Shown in pieces: positions 4,947-12,438 of a stretch of DNA of 12,762 nt (position 1 is its first letter; each line of letters starts with the position of its first letter). The stretch is from positions 1 to 12,762 of the forward strand of contig JBHELF010000110.1 of assembly GCA_046263155.1 (NCBI GenBank), read 5' to 3'. The notes below the pieces were generated by a model. The model was not told the DNA's origin. It ran no database searches and worked only from the letters and a program-made list of their open reading frames with translations. The position numbers and the translations under genes are program-made. Source of the DNA: DATADF01 sp046263155. GTDB lineage: Bacteria; Actinomycetota; CADDZG01; WHSQ01.

Positions 4947-6940
4947 CGCACCACCGGGGGCGCGACGCCGGGGATGAGCGACATCGGACGTGCCCGATGA
5001 ATAAGCCTCTTATCTACGGCCGTGGTCACATCCTGATGTACTTCTTCTTTCGGACGTGCCGCGTCGACCACCACGAATCGATCCGGGTATCGCTGGGCTA
5101 ACTCGAGGTAGGCGTCTGATACGCGCCCGTGAAATTCGAGGTCTTCGCTCTCGAGGCGATCCGGCTCGCCGCTCAATCTCTCCAGGGCCTCGGACGCATC
5201 CATCCGCAAGACGAAGACCAGGTCGGGAACCAAACCACCGGTCGCCCACTCGCTCACGCGAAATATCTCGTCGACCCCCAGCCCTCGGGCCACACCCTGG
5301 TAGGCGAGCGACGAGTCGATGAACCTGTCGGAGACGACGAACTTGCCCTGATCGAGGGCCGGTCGAATCACCTCGGCGACGTGTTGCGCGCGGTCGGCGG
5401 CATACAGAAGAGCCTCCGCGTGCGGAGCCATCGCCGCATTGTCGGGGTCGAGCAGGACGTCTCTAATGCGGGCTCCGATTGCGGTTCCTCCGGGTTCACG
5501 AGTGACCACGACTTGCTCGCCGCGCGCCTGGAGCCACTTGACTAGAGCCTCCATCTGCGTCGTCTTTCCGGCCCCCTCGCCCCCCTCGAATGCCACGAAG
5601 TAGCCCCGCTGCGGTTCGGCGGCATGGACCACGGCCAGTCCGCCGCGCGCCCGAATAGCGCGCATCGACAGCACGCCTCCTCCAACGGCAACGCAACCGG
5701 CCAGCCACAGCGTCAGACGGCTTCCCGGGACATCCAGGCGACCGAACGGCATCGGAATGCTGTGGTCCCCGACCGCGCCCGCGATGAACGGAAACAGGCC
5801 CAGACCTACGAGCGTTCCGAGCCGAATCACCGTGTAGGCCGCGGAGAAAGTTCGGCCTCGAAGCTCGTCGGCCGTGGTTTCGTGCATCAATGAGTAGCCA
5901 ACGGAATAGGCGATGCCGGCAAAGAATCCGAGCGCGCTCGCGATTGGAATCGCGGAGTTGAGGCTGCTCTGGCTCGCCAGCGTGATGAGCCCCACACCGA
6001 CCAAGAGCAACGACGAAGAAAAGAGAACATCCTTCTCGATGTACTTAATGAGAAAGCCCAGAACGATCAGACCGATGATCATCCCCGTACCTAGAAAGCC
6101 GATCAGGAAGGCAAAGCCGCGGGGCCCCGCCTGTAGGACCTGATCGGCGAAGCCTGGGCCGAGCGAAAACACGCCTCCGGCGGCCGCGAACGTGAAGGCG
6201 ATGCCGAGCAGCCAGGGGCGAACCTGCTTGTGCTCGTAGACGAACTTGAGGCCTTCGACGAGATCGCGTTTTGCCTCGCTTATATCGAGCCGGGTGGCCC
6301 GGCGAGTCGAGGTCGCGATCGCCAGGGTCGAGATCATCAGGGCCGAGAAAACAAATGAGAAAGAGTCCACCCAGAGGGCGAGGGCCTCTTCGCTCTGACG
6401 CAGGCCTTCTAGAACCGGAACGGTGCGGCCGAGAAAGGCCCCCAGAGTCGCCATCGAGGCAAAAACCAGAGAGGCTAGAGGTAGAGGTCCATAAATCGCG
6501 ATCAGCGCGAGCGAGTTCGCGTGCGGCAGCTGCTTCTGCGGAACGAAGTTGGGGATGGATGCATCCTTTGCAGGACCCCACAGCAAAGTCAGGCTCTCCA
6601 ACGCCATCGAGGCAACGAGCAGATAAAGCAGATTCGGAAAGAAAGGCAGAGAGAAGATCAACACCGCCCGGATGAGGTCCGCTGTGACCATCGTCCGTTT
6701 GCGGTCCCAGCGGTCGACGATCACGCCCGCCAGCGGCCCCACGATGAATCCGGGCAGCACGCGTGCCGTCATCACTGCGCCCACCGCGGCCTCGCCCCCG
6801 ATCTTTTGGGCGAAAACGGCGATCGCGATCACGCCGACCCAATCGCCGAGGCTGGAGACGAATTGGGCGAGGAAGAACCGCAGAAAGTTCCCGTTGCGCA
6901 GAAGAGCGATGTAGGAGACGTCCTCCGAGGACGCCACCAC
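4943..6940 (-). CDS. tmk: MFS transporter-like domain fused to thymidylate kinase
   Basis: One uninterrupted 665-residue frame joins two families. Residues 15-430 are a major facilitator-like membrane domain with about a dozen hydrophobic segments and the loop 2-3 signature G-P-L-A-G-V-I-V-D-R-W-D-R-K-R at 68-82. Residues about 446-645 are a complete dTMP kinase, which makes dTDP from dTMP in dTTP synthesis: P-loop G-G-E-G-A-G-K-T at 453-460, T-R-E-P-G-G at 480-485, D-R-F-I-D-S-S at 538-544, and a Glu/Asp/Arg lid region near 588-606. Normal Tmk is about 210 residues, so the kinase is full length and would face the cytosol, tethered to the membrane. I recall similar long fused Tmk proteins in other actinobacteria. 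The start is GTG 6940, with a second GTG next to it as alternative. It lies 33 bases after topA and overlaps holB. Confidence 0.92.
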   Translation of the reverse strand: MVASSEDVSYIALLRNGNFLRFFLAQFVSSLGDWVGVIAIAVFAQKIGGEAAVGAVMTARVLPGFIVGPLAGVIVDRWDRKRTMVTADLIRAVLIFSLPFFPNLLYLLVASMALESLTLLWGPAKDASIPNFVPQKQLPHANSLALIAIYGPLPLASLVFASMATLGAFLGRTVPVLEGLRQSEEALALWVDSFSFVFSALMISTLAIATSTRRATRLDISEAKRDLVEGLKFVYEHKQVRPWLLGIAFTFAAAGGVFSLGPGFADQVLQAGPRGFAFLIGFLGTGMIIGLIVLGFLIKYIEKDVLFSSSLLLVGVGLITLASQSSLNSAIPIASALGFFAGIAYSVGYSLMHETTADELRGRTFSAAYTVIRLGTLVGLGLFPFIAGAVGDHSIPMPFGRLDVPGSRLTLWLAGCVAVGGGVLSMRAIRARGGLAVVHAAEPQRGYFVAFEGGEGAGKTTQMEALVKWLQARGEQVVVTREPGGTAIGARIRDVLLDPDNAAMAPHAEALLYAADRAQHVAEVIRPALDQGKFVVSDRFIDSSLAYQGVARGLGVDEIFRVSEWATGGLVPDLVFVLRMDASEALERLSGEPDRLESEDLEFHGRVSDAYLELAQRYPDRFVVVDAARPKEEVHQDVTTAVDKRLIHRARPMSLIPGVAPPVVR

Positions 6941-6973
6941 CCTCAGGTTCGGACGCTCACCCGCAGGCTGGAT

Positions 6974-9595
6974 CTAGGCCTTCTTTCGTCGTCGTTTCGT
7001 GCTGGGTCGCGCACGTTTGGTGCTCGGCTTCGCGCGCTTCTCGGCCAGAAGTTCCGAGGCTCGCTCCAACGTGATGGTAGCTGGGGAGGTGCCCCGCGGC
7101 AGGGATGCGTTCGTCTCCTCGTCGGTTACGTAGGGGCCGAAGCGGCCCTCCTTAACGAGCACGGGCCGCTCGGTTGCGGGATCGGGCCCCAGCTCCTTGA
7201 GAATCGACGCCCTACGCCGTCTTCCTTCTTTCGGCTTGGCTAGTAGCGCCAGGGCCTCCTCCAGCGTCAACTCGAAAAGTTGTGCCTCGTTCTCGAGGGT
7301 GCGCGTATCAGAACCCTTCTTGAGGTAGGGCCCGAAACGACCGGTCTGGACGGTGATCTCCTCGCCATCGGCGGGATCCTTGCCGACGACGCGCGGCAGA
7401 CTCAGGAGCTTGAGGGCATCCTCCAGGTTGAGCGCCGCAGGATCCATGTTCGACAACAAAGACGCCGTCTTGGGTCGTTTCTTGGAGCCCTCCTCGATCT
7501 CGCCGACTTGAACGTAAGGGCCGTACCGGCCCGACCGCACGAGAATGGGGAGCCCCGATTCCGGATCGGTGCCGAGCCGACGTTCATCCGAGGGGGCCGC
7601 GAGGAGCTCCTCGGCCTTCTCGATAGTCACCTCGTCGGGAGGGAGATCCTCGGGCAAGGACGCTCGCTCGTCGTCGCGCTGCAGGTAGGGACCGTAGCGA
7701 CCGACGCGGACGACGATCTCGTTTCCGTTTGAGTCCTTGCCGATCGGGATCGAGTTCACCTCGCGGGGATCGATCTCATCTACGTGATCATTCACGAGCG
7801 CATGGAGACCGACATCTCCGTTGCCGAAGTAGAACCTGCGCAGCCACGGGACCGCTTCCTCGTGCCCGTTAGCGATCTCGTCGAGATCGTCCTCCATCTT
7901 TGCGGTGAACGAGTAGTCCACCAACTTCGAGAAGTAACGTTCCAGGAGGCCCACCACCGCGAACGCGGTCCATGAGGGAACGAGGGCCGATCCTTTCTTC
8001 CAGACGTAGCCACGGTCCTGGATGGTCTCGATGATCGACGCGTAGGTCGACGGCCGTCCGATCCCCTTCTGCTCCAGCTCCTTGACGAGAGAGGCCTCGC
8101 TGTAGCGCCGCGGGGGCTGAGTGGTGTGTTCACGAGCCGCGAGCTCGCGCACGGCAAGCGCATCGCCGGCGCTCAGCGGCGGAAGCCTCACCTCCCGGTC
8201 TTCGAGCTCGGCCTCCGGATCATCGGCTCCCTCGACGTAGGCACGCATGAAGCCGGGAAACTCGATCACCTTGCCGGGTGGATCGATCTCGAACTCCGCG
8301 TTCGCATGCTGCGAACCTGAGGGACCCAGCCGAACTTGGACGCTCTGTCCGCGTGCATCGCTCATCTGCGAGGCGACCGTTCGCTTCCAGATGAGGTCGT
8401 AGAGGCGACGCTCATCGGGCGACAGCTCTCGGGCCACCTCCTCCGGCATTCGGAAGACGTCGCCTGCAGGGCGAATCGCCTCGTGGGCCTCCTGCGCGTT
8501 CTTCGACTTGCTCTTGTAGACGCGCGGTTTCTGGGGCACGAACTCGGCCCCATACATCCGACTCGCCAGCTCTCGCGCAGTAGCGATCGCCGAATTCGAA
8601 AGCGTCGTGCTGTCGGTACGCATGTAGGTGATGAACCCGTTCTCGTACAGCCGCTGAGCAATGCTCATGGTCCGCTGAGCGCTGAAACGGAGCTTGATAC
8701 CGGCTTCCTGTTGCAACGTCGATGTGATGAAGGGTGGATGCGGGGCACGCACGAAGGGTTTGTCGTCCACGCTGCGAACCTCGAAATCTGCCCCGGCAAG
8801 TGAGGCAGCCAGACCCTCGGCGGCCTCCTCATCGAGAAGAAGCGCGTCCCCACGCGCGGCCACCGCGCCGGAGCTATCGAAATCCTTTCCCGTAGCCAGG
8901 CGGCGGCCGTCAAGGGAAATCATGCGCGCGGTGAAGACCCAATCCTCGTCGTGAGCCCTCGCCGCGAAGCTCCCCTCGATGTCCCAATATGCGGCGACCT
9001 TGAACGCCATCCGTTCGCGCTCGCGTTCGACGATCATGCGGGTCGCGACGCTTTGGACTCGTCCGGCCGAGAGTTTCGGCATGACCTTCTTCCAGAGAAC
9101 TGGAGAGACCTCGTAGCCGAACAAGCGATCGAGGATTCTGCGTCCCTCCTGCGCGTCGACCAGACGGCGGTCGAGGTCGCGTGGACTTGCGACGGCATCC
9201 TGAATTGCGGGCTTGGTGATCTCGTGAAAGACCATCCGCCTTACGGGTACCGTCGGCGAAAGAACCTCGAGCAGGTGCCAGGCGATTGACTCCCCCTCGC
9301 GGTCCTCGTCCGTCGCGAGGTAGAGCTCGCTGGCATCGCTCAAGAGTTTCTTGAGCTTCTTCACCTGCTCTTTCTTCTTACGCGGGACGACGTAGAGAGG
9401 TTTGAAGTCGCTCTCCACGTCGACGCCCAAACGTGCCCAGGCCTCGCCCTTATACGCCGGCGGAATCTCGCTCGCGCTTCCCGGTAGATCACGGATGTGG
9501 CCGATCGACGACTCCACGACGAAGTCGCGGCCCAAGATGCCCGCGATGGTCTTTGCCTTCGCAGGCGATTCGACGACAACCAGTGGTTTGCTCAC
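6974..9595 (-). CDS. topA: DNA topoisomerase I
   Basis: A type IA topoisomerase of 873 residues that relaxes negative supercoils through a Tyr-DNA link. The Toprim domain has E9 in V-V-E-S-P-A-K-A-K-T and the D-x-D-x-E triad D96, D98, E100. The catalytic tyrosine is Y324 in G-F-I-T-Y-M-R-T-D-S-T. In place of C-terminal zinc fingers there are four repeats, each with G-R-Y/F-G-P-Y, at 632-638, 689-695, 752-758 and 817-823, followed by a Lys/Arg-rich tail from 853; this is the actinobacterial form. GTG 9595 is chosen as start because AAGGAG sits four bases upstream and the protein then begins S-K-P-L-V-V-V-E, as usual. An in-frame ATG at 9661 would add 22 Arg-rich residues and cover the ribosome site. 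It heads an operon with MFS-Tmk and holB. Confidence 0.97.
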   Translation of the reverse strand: MSKPLVVVESPAKAKTIAGILGRDFVVESSIGHIRDLPGSASEIPPAYKGEAWARLGVDVESDFKPLYVVPRKKKEQVKKLKKLLSDASELYLATDEDREGESIAWHLLEVLSPTVPVRRMVFHEITKPAIQDAVASPRDLDRRLVDAQEGRRILDRLFGYEVSPVLWKKVMPKLSAGRVQSVATRMIVERERERMAFKVAAYWDIEGSFAARAHDEDWVFTARMISLDGRRLATGKDFDSSGAVAARGDALLLDEEAAEGLAASLAGADFEVRSVDDKPFVRAPHPPFITSTLQQEAGIKLRFSAQRTMSIAQRLYENGFITYMRTDSTTLSNSAIATARELASRMYGAEFVPQKPRVYKSKSKNAQEAHEAIRPAGDVFRMPEEVARELSPDERRLYDLIWKRTVASQMSDARGQSVQVRLGPSGSQHANAEFEIDPPGKVIEFPGFMRAYVEGADDPEAELEDREVRLPPLSAGDALAVRELAAREHTTQPPRRYSEASLVKELEQKGIGRPSTYASIIETIQDRGYVWKKGSALVPSWTAFAVVGLLERYFSKLVDYSFTAKMEDDLDEIANGHEEAVPWLRRFYFGNGDVGLHALVNDHVDEIDPREVNSIPIGKDSNGNEIVVRVGRYGPYLQRDDERASLPEDLPPDEVTIEKAEELLAAPSDERRLGTDPESGLPILVRSGRYGPYVQVGEIEEGSKKRPKTASLLSNMDPAALNLEDALKLLSLPRVVGKDPADGEEITVQTGRFGPYLKKGSDTRTLENEAQLFELTLEEALALLAKPKEGRRRRASILKELGPDPATERPVLVKEGRFGPYVTDEETNASLPRGTSPATITLERASELLAEKRAKPSTKRARPSTKRRRKKA

Positions 9596-9599
9596 GCGT

Positions 9600-9605
9600 C
9601 TCCTT
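9600..9605 (-). promoter_or_regulatory. Ribosome binding site that sets the topA start
   Basis: AAGGAG lies four bases before GTG 9595 on the minus strand. It favours this GTG over the in-frame ATG at 9661 upstream. Confidence 0.8.
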
Positions 9606-9674
9606 GAAGGACTACAAGCGGGAGTACCGGGCCGGCGGTCTGTCCTTCGCGTTCTTGCCACGCCGGCTGACGGG

Positions 9675-9704
9675 CTTATCTCACCATTTCCCCAGCGGTG
9701 TCAA
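9675..9704 (-). promoter_or_regulatory. Housekeeping-type promoter of the topA operon
   Basis: On the minus strand, a perfect TTGACA (-35, at 9699-9704) is followed after 18 bases by GATAAG (-10, at 9675-9680), which matches TATAAT at the four inner positions. Transcription would begin near 9668, leaving a leader of about 70 bases before the topA GTG. topA promoters are often supercoiling-sensitive, but nothing here proves this. Confidence 0.7.
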
Positions 9705-9765
9705 GTAACGAAACCTCGCGGCGCGTAATTCCTCGGCGGCTCGCCAGGGGGAATGCGAGGGCACT

Positions 9766-9771
9766 TAGCAT
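9766..9771 (+). promoter_or_regulatory. Candidate -10 element (TAGCAT) for leaderless DedA-family gene
   Basis: TAGCAT fits TAnnnT and ends seven bases before ATG 9779. No Shine-Dalgarno site precedes the start, so a leaderless transcript is likely. No clear -35 box is seen. Confidence 0.45.
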
Positions 9772-9778
9772 CGAGTAA

Positions 9779-10423
9779 ATGGAAGCCCTGATCGACCTGA
9801 TGGAGCAGTGGGTCACCGATTACGGCTACATCGCGATTTTTCTGCTGATGCTGGCCGAGTCGGCCTGTATTCCGTTTCCGAGCGAGGTCACGATGCTCGT
9901 GGGAGGGTGGTATTCGGCGACCGGCACGCTCAATTTTTTCTGGGTTGGAGTCGCCGGTGTACTAGGCAATCTGGTCGGCTCATGGCTTGCATATGCGGTC
10001 GGGCGCACAACCGGCCGCGCGTTGCTAGATCGCTACGGCAGGTACGTCCTAATCCGCAGCCACGATGTGGACCGCGCGGAGATCTGGTGGGAGCGCCACG
10101 GCGAGGCCGCTACTTTCTTCAGCCGTCTGCTGCCGGTCATTCGCACGTTTATCTCGCTTCCCGCGGGAATCGCCCGCATGCCGATCGGCAAGTTTTCGCT
10201 CTACACCTTTCTCGGGGTGATTCCCTGGACCTACGCGCTCACGTACCTCGGTGTGGTCGTGAAGGGCAACTGGGAGCGAGTGCTCGGCTACTTCAACGCC
10301 CCCACGATGTTGATTGCCGGCGCTCTGCTGATCGCCGTCATCGGCTGGTACGTGATGCGCCGCCGCCAGCGATCCCGCGCCAGACTCGCGGCGGGCGAGA
10401 GCGGTCCTCCGAGCACTCGATGA
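9779..10423 (+). CDS. DedA-family membrane protein
   Basis: A 214-residue integral membrane protein of the DedA (SNARE-associated/VTT) family; members act in membrane homeostasis, and some flip undecaprenyl phosphate or phospholipids. The family marks are E27-x8-E36 within E-S-A-C-I-P-F-P-S-E, the G-N-L-V-G-S-W segment at 63-69, and F-F-S-R-L-L-P-V-I-R-T-F-I-S-L-P-A-G at 113-130 with R117 and R122, the conserved re-entrant-loop arginines. Membrane segments lie around 17-30, 37-57, 58-76, 141-160 and 175-192. The tail is short, basic and then Ser/Pro-rich. The gene is divergent from topA across 183 bases and converges on the HD gene. The substrate cannot be told from sequence. Confidence 0.93.
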   Translation: MEALIDLMEQWVTDYGYIAIFLLMLAESACIPFPSEVTMLVGGWYSATGTLNFFWVGVAGVLGNLVGSWLAYAVGRTTGRALLDRYGRYVLIRSHDVDRAEIWWERHGEAATFFSRLLPVIRTFISLPAGIARMPIGKFSLYTFLGVIPWTYALTYLGVVVKGNWERVLGYFNAPTMLIAGALLIAVIGWYVMRRRQRSRARLAAGESGPPSTR

Positions 10424-10435
10424 ACGGTTTCGGGC

Positions 10436-10451
10436 GGGCGGGTGGCCGCCC
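10436..10451. terminator. GC hairpin between converging genes
   Basis: GGGCGG at 10436-10441 and CCGCCC at 10446-10451 form a six-base stem with a GTGG loop. It sits in the 64-base gap between the ends of the DedA and HD genes and could serve both strands. There is no U-tract on either side. Confidence 0.4.
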
Positions 10452-10487
10452 AGGCCGATTAGCAGAGAAAGAGATGACGATGTCGCG

Positions 10488-11039
10488 TTAAGCGAGGTCG
10501 ATGTCGGGCGCGACTTCTTGGAGGCCGCCGATCGAGAGCGCGATGAAGTCGTCGAGGGGGATGCCGAGGGATTCCTCGACGCCCGAGATCTTGTCCCGCT
10601 CGACGCCGGGAGCGAACGACTTCTCCTTGAGCTTCTTCTTCACCGACGAGACCTTCATCCCCACCGCCTTCTCCGGCCGGACCAGAGCGCAGGCCACCAG
10701 TAAGCCGGCGACGCCGTCGGCGTGGACGATGGCGCGCGACATCAGATCGGTGCGGTTGGCCTGGAAGTTGTGGGCCAGGATGGCGTTGAAGATCTGCTCG
10801 TCCTCGAAGCCCTCCGTCTTCAACCACTCGACCGCCACGTGGCCGTGGCGGTGGGGATCGTGATGAGTCTGATCTTGATCTAAGTCGTGCCATAGCCCGG
10901 CGAGACCCCAGCGCGCTTCGTCCTCACCAAAGTGACGCGCGAGCGCGCGCATGACACCCTCGACGGAGATGAGATGTCGAACCGTAATGTCCTTCTCGGC
11001 GTACCTCCGCACGAGGTCGACTGCTGCCGAGCGCTCCAC
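10488..11039 (-). CDS. HD-domain predicted hydrolase (COG2316-like)
   Basis: A 183-residue cytosolic protein with the metal-binding set of HD phosphohydrolases: H22 in V-R-H, H51-D52 in G-L-W-H-D-L-D, and D108 in H-A-D-G. H66 in H-R-H-G and H90 in A-H-N are extra conserved-looking histidines. It resembles the predicted HD hydrolases of COG2316; the substrate of that group is not known to me. After the core comes a Lys-rich stretch (129-141) and a helical end. It starts at GTG 11039, whose G is also the last base of the upstream TrkA stop (TAGTG), with GAGG five bases before it. This one-base overlap means tight translational coupling to the TrkA pair. A role linked to K+ control or to a nucleotide signal is inference from context only. 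Confidence 0.87.
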   Translation of the reverse strand: MERSAAVDLVRRYAEKDITVRHLISVEGVMRALARHFGEDEARWGLAGLWHDLDQDQTHHDPHRHGHVAVEWLKTEGFEDEQIFNAILAHNFQANRTDLMSRAIVHADGVAGLLVACALVRPEKAVGMKVSSVKKKLKEKSFAPGVERDKISGVEESLGIPLDDFIALSIGGLQEVAPDIDLA

Positions 11040-11719
11040 TAGGCCTCGCCGGCAAGAGCTCGCTTGAGATCTTGCTCGGCCTCCGGCGAAGCAATCGCAA
11101 GGACCTCGTCTCCCGTCTCGAGCGGCGTCTCGCTCGTCGGGGCGATCACGTGCCGATCGCGCACGACGCCGACAATCGTGCAGTCCGGCGGCATCCGTAG
11201 ATCCCCCACCGTCTTTCCACTCGCGGGCGAACCCTCGGCGAGTGTGACCTCGAGCAGGGCGACCTTGCCCTGCTCGAGACTCATGAGACGCACTAGGTCA
11301 CCCACGGAAACTGCCTCCTCGACCAGGGCCGTGAGGAGGTGTGGGGTGCTAACCGCCACATCGATGCCCCAATTCGGAGTGAACAGCCAGGCGTTGTCCG
11401 GATGGTTGACGCGCGCGACGACGCGGTCGACGCCGAATTCCTGCTTGGCAAGTAACGAGATCACGAGGTTGTCCTCATCGTCTCCAGTGGCGGCGACCAT
11501 GACATCGCACGACGCGAGCACCGCGGAGTCGAGTGTGTAGAGCTCACAGGCGTCACCGACAACCCAGTTCACATCGAGCTCCGGCCGCAATGAATCGACG
11601 AGATCCTTGTTCTGCTCGATAAGGACGATCTCGTGTTCCTTTTCCTTCAGATCGCGGGCAACGTGTTGCCCGACGTTGCCCGCCCCCGCAATGGCAATCC
11701 GAAAGGGGTCCTTGGTCAC
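11039..11719 (-). CDS. trkA: TrkA-type K+ uptake regulator (RCK_N + RCK_C), second of pair
   Basis: A 226-residue regulator of potassium transport. The N-terminal Rossmann domain has G12-x-G14-x-x-G17 and E35 at the end of the second strand, pointing to NAD(H) binding. The C-terminal RCK_C domain (about 155-224) is the part that binds ligands in this family. Proteins of this kind form cytosolic rings that gate a membrane K+ channel or transporter. It starts at GTG 11719, overlapping the stop of the first TrkA gene by four bases (GTGA); no Shine-Dalgarno site is clear, so coupling is likely. It is followed with a one-base overlap by the HD gene. No transporter gene is next to it in this window. 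Confidence 0.9.
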   Translation of the reverse strand: MTKDPFRIAIAGAGNVGQHVARDLKEKEHEIVLIEQNKDLVDSLRPELDVNWVVGDACELYTLDSAVLASCDVMVAATGDDEDNLVISLLAKQEFGVDRVVARVNHPDNAWLFTPNWGIDVAVSTPHLLTALVEEAVSVGDLVRLMSLEQGKVALLEVTLAEGSPASGKTVGDLRMPPDCTIVGVVRDRHVIAPTSETPLETGDEVLAIASPEAEQDLKRALAGEA

Positions 11720-12378
11720 TCTGGTTGGCCGACTTTCTTCAGTTGATCAGCGAGGTCGGCTGCATCGCCACGCTGGACCGCCAAATGGAGGATGTCTCCC
11801 TCCTGCAACATCAGTTCCTTGTCCGGCACACGCGGAACGCCGAAGCGGCTGACTGCTATCAGACGCCGCACACCCGCCACCTCGAGGTCGAGCGCTCCCC
11901 TGCCCACGACCTCCGTGGGGACCGCTAGCGCGGTCACCACGACCTCGCCGTTGTCGACGGTGTATTCGACGGGTACCTCGTCGGGCAGCAACGCTCTCAG
12001 GATCTGGTCGGTAGTCCAGCGCACCGTGGCCACCGTCTGGATCCCCAGCCGCTGGTAGATCTGGGCCCGTCTCGGGTCGTAGATACGAGCGACTACTTGA
12101 GGCACTCGATAGTGCTCCTTCGCGACCCGAGCCGAGACGATGTTCGAGTTGTCTCCACTCGTCACCGAAGCGAAGGCGGCCGCATCTCGGATACCGGCCT
12201 CTTCCAAAACCTCACGGTCGAAAGCGAAGCCGACGATCTGTTTCCCGGCAAACGTAGTTTTGAGTCGATCGAAGGCCTTCGCTGTCTTATCGACGACCGC
12301 AACCGAGTGGCCGAGTCGCTCCAGGTTTGAGGCGAGCTCCGACCCCACGCGTCCGCACCCGGCTATTACGACGTGCAC
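11716..12378 (-). CDS. trkA: TrkA-type K+ uptake regulator (RCK_N + RCK_C), first of pair
   Basis: A 220-residue relative of the next gene, with G7-x-G9-x-x-G12 and D30 for dinucleotide binding in the N-terminal Rossmann domain and an RCK_C-like domain at about 135-212. The two copies differ widely in sequence, so they probably have distinct roles, for example as a heteromeric ring. Start is GTG 12378, preceded by a GAGGGAG stretch about 11 bases upstream. It heads the minus-strand trkA-trkA-HD operon and is divergent from the OB-fold gene across 60 bases. In many actinobacteria I know this order (OB-fold, trkA, trkA) is followed by an amino acid/polyamine-type permease; here the permease place is taken by the HD gene. 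Confidence 0.9.
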   Translation of the reverse strand: MHVVIAGCGRVGSELASNLERLGHSVAVVDKTAKAFDRLKTTFAGKQIVGFAFDREVLEEAGIRDAAAFASVTSGDNSNIVSARVAKEHYRVPQVVARIYDPRRAQIYQRLGIQTVATVRWTTDQILRALLPDEVPVEYTVDNGEVVVTALAVPTEVVGRGALDLEVAGVRRLIAVSRFGVPRVPDKELMLQEGDILHLAVQRGDAADLADQLKKVGQPE

Positions 12379-12424
12379 TTAGACAATCTCCCTCGCCGTC
12401 CTAAAGCAGGCCGCAGCGTACTGC

Positions 12425-12430
12425 CATACT
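12425..12430 (+). promoter_or_regulatory. Weak candidate -10 (CATACT) for leaderless OB-fold gene
   Basis: CATACT ends eight bases before ATG 12439, which has no Shine-Dalgarno site upstream. The match to TATAAT is partial, and no -35 box is clear. Confidence 0.25.
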
Positions 12431-12438
12431 TCGCGCTG

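Noticed and set aside
4092..5000. Plus-strand frame of 302 codons opposite holB
   Set aside because: Shadow of holB; Arg/His-rich with no family features, and it runs over the holB/MFS-Tmk junction.
6045..7243. Long frames opposite or inside the MFS-Tmk gene (for example plus 6521-7243 and minus 6045-6842)
   Set aside because: Shadows of high-GC coding sequence with Arg/Pro-rich composition and no motifs.
9596..9661. Longer topA with 22 extra N-terminal residues
   Set aside because: The extra part is Arg-rich and unlike the family, and AAGGAG sits directly before the GTG at 9595.
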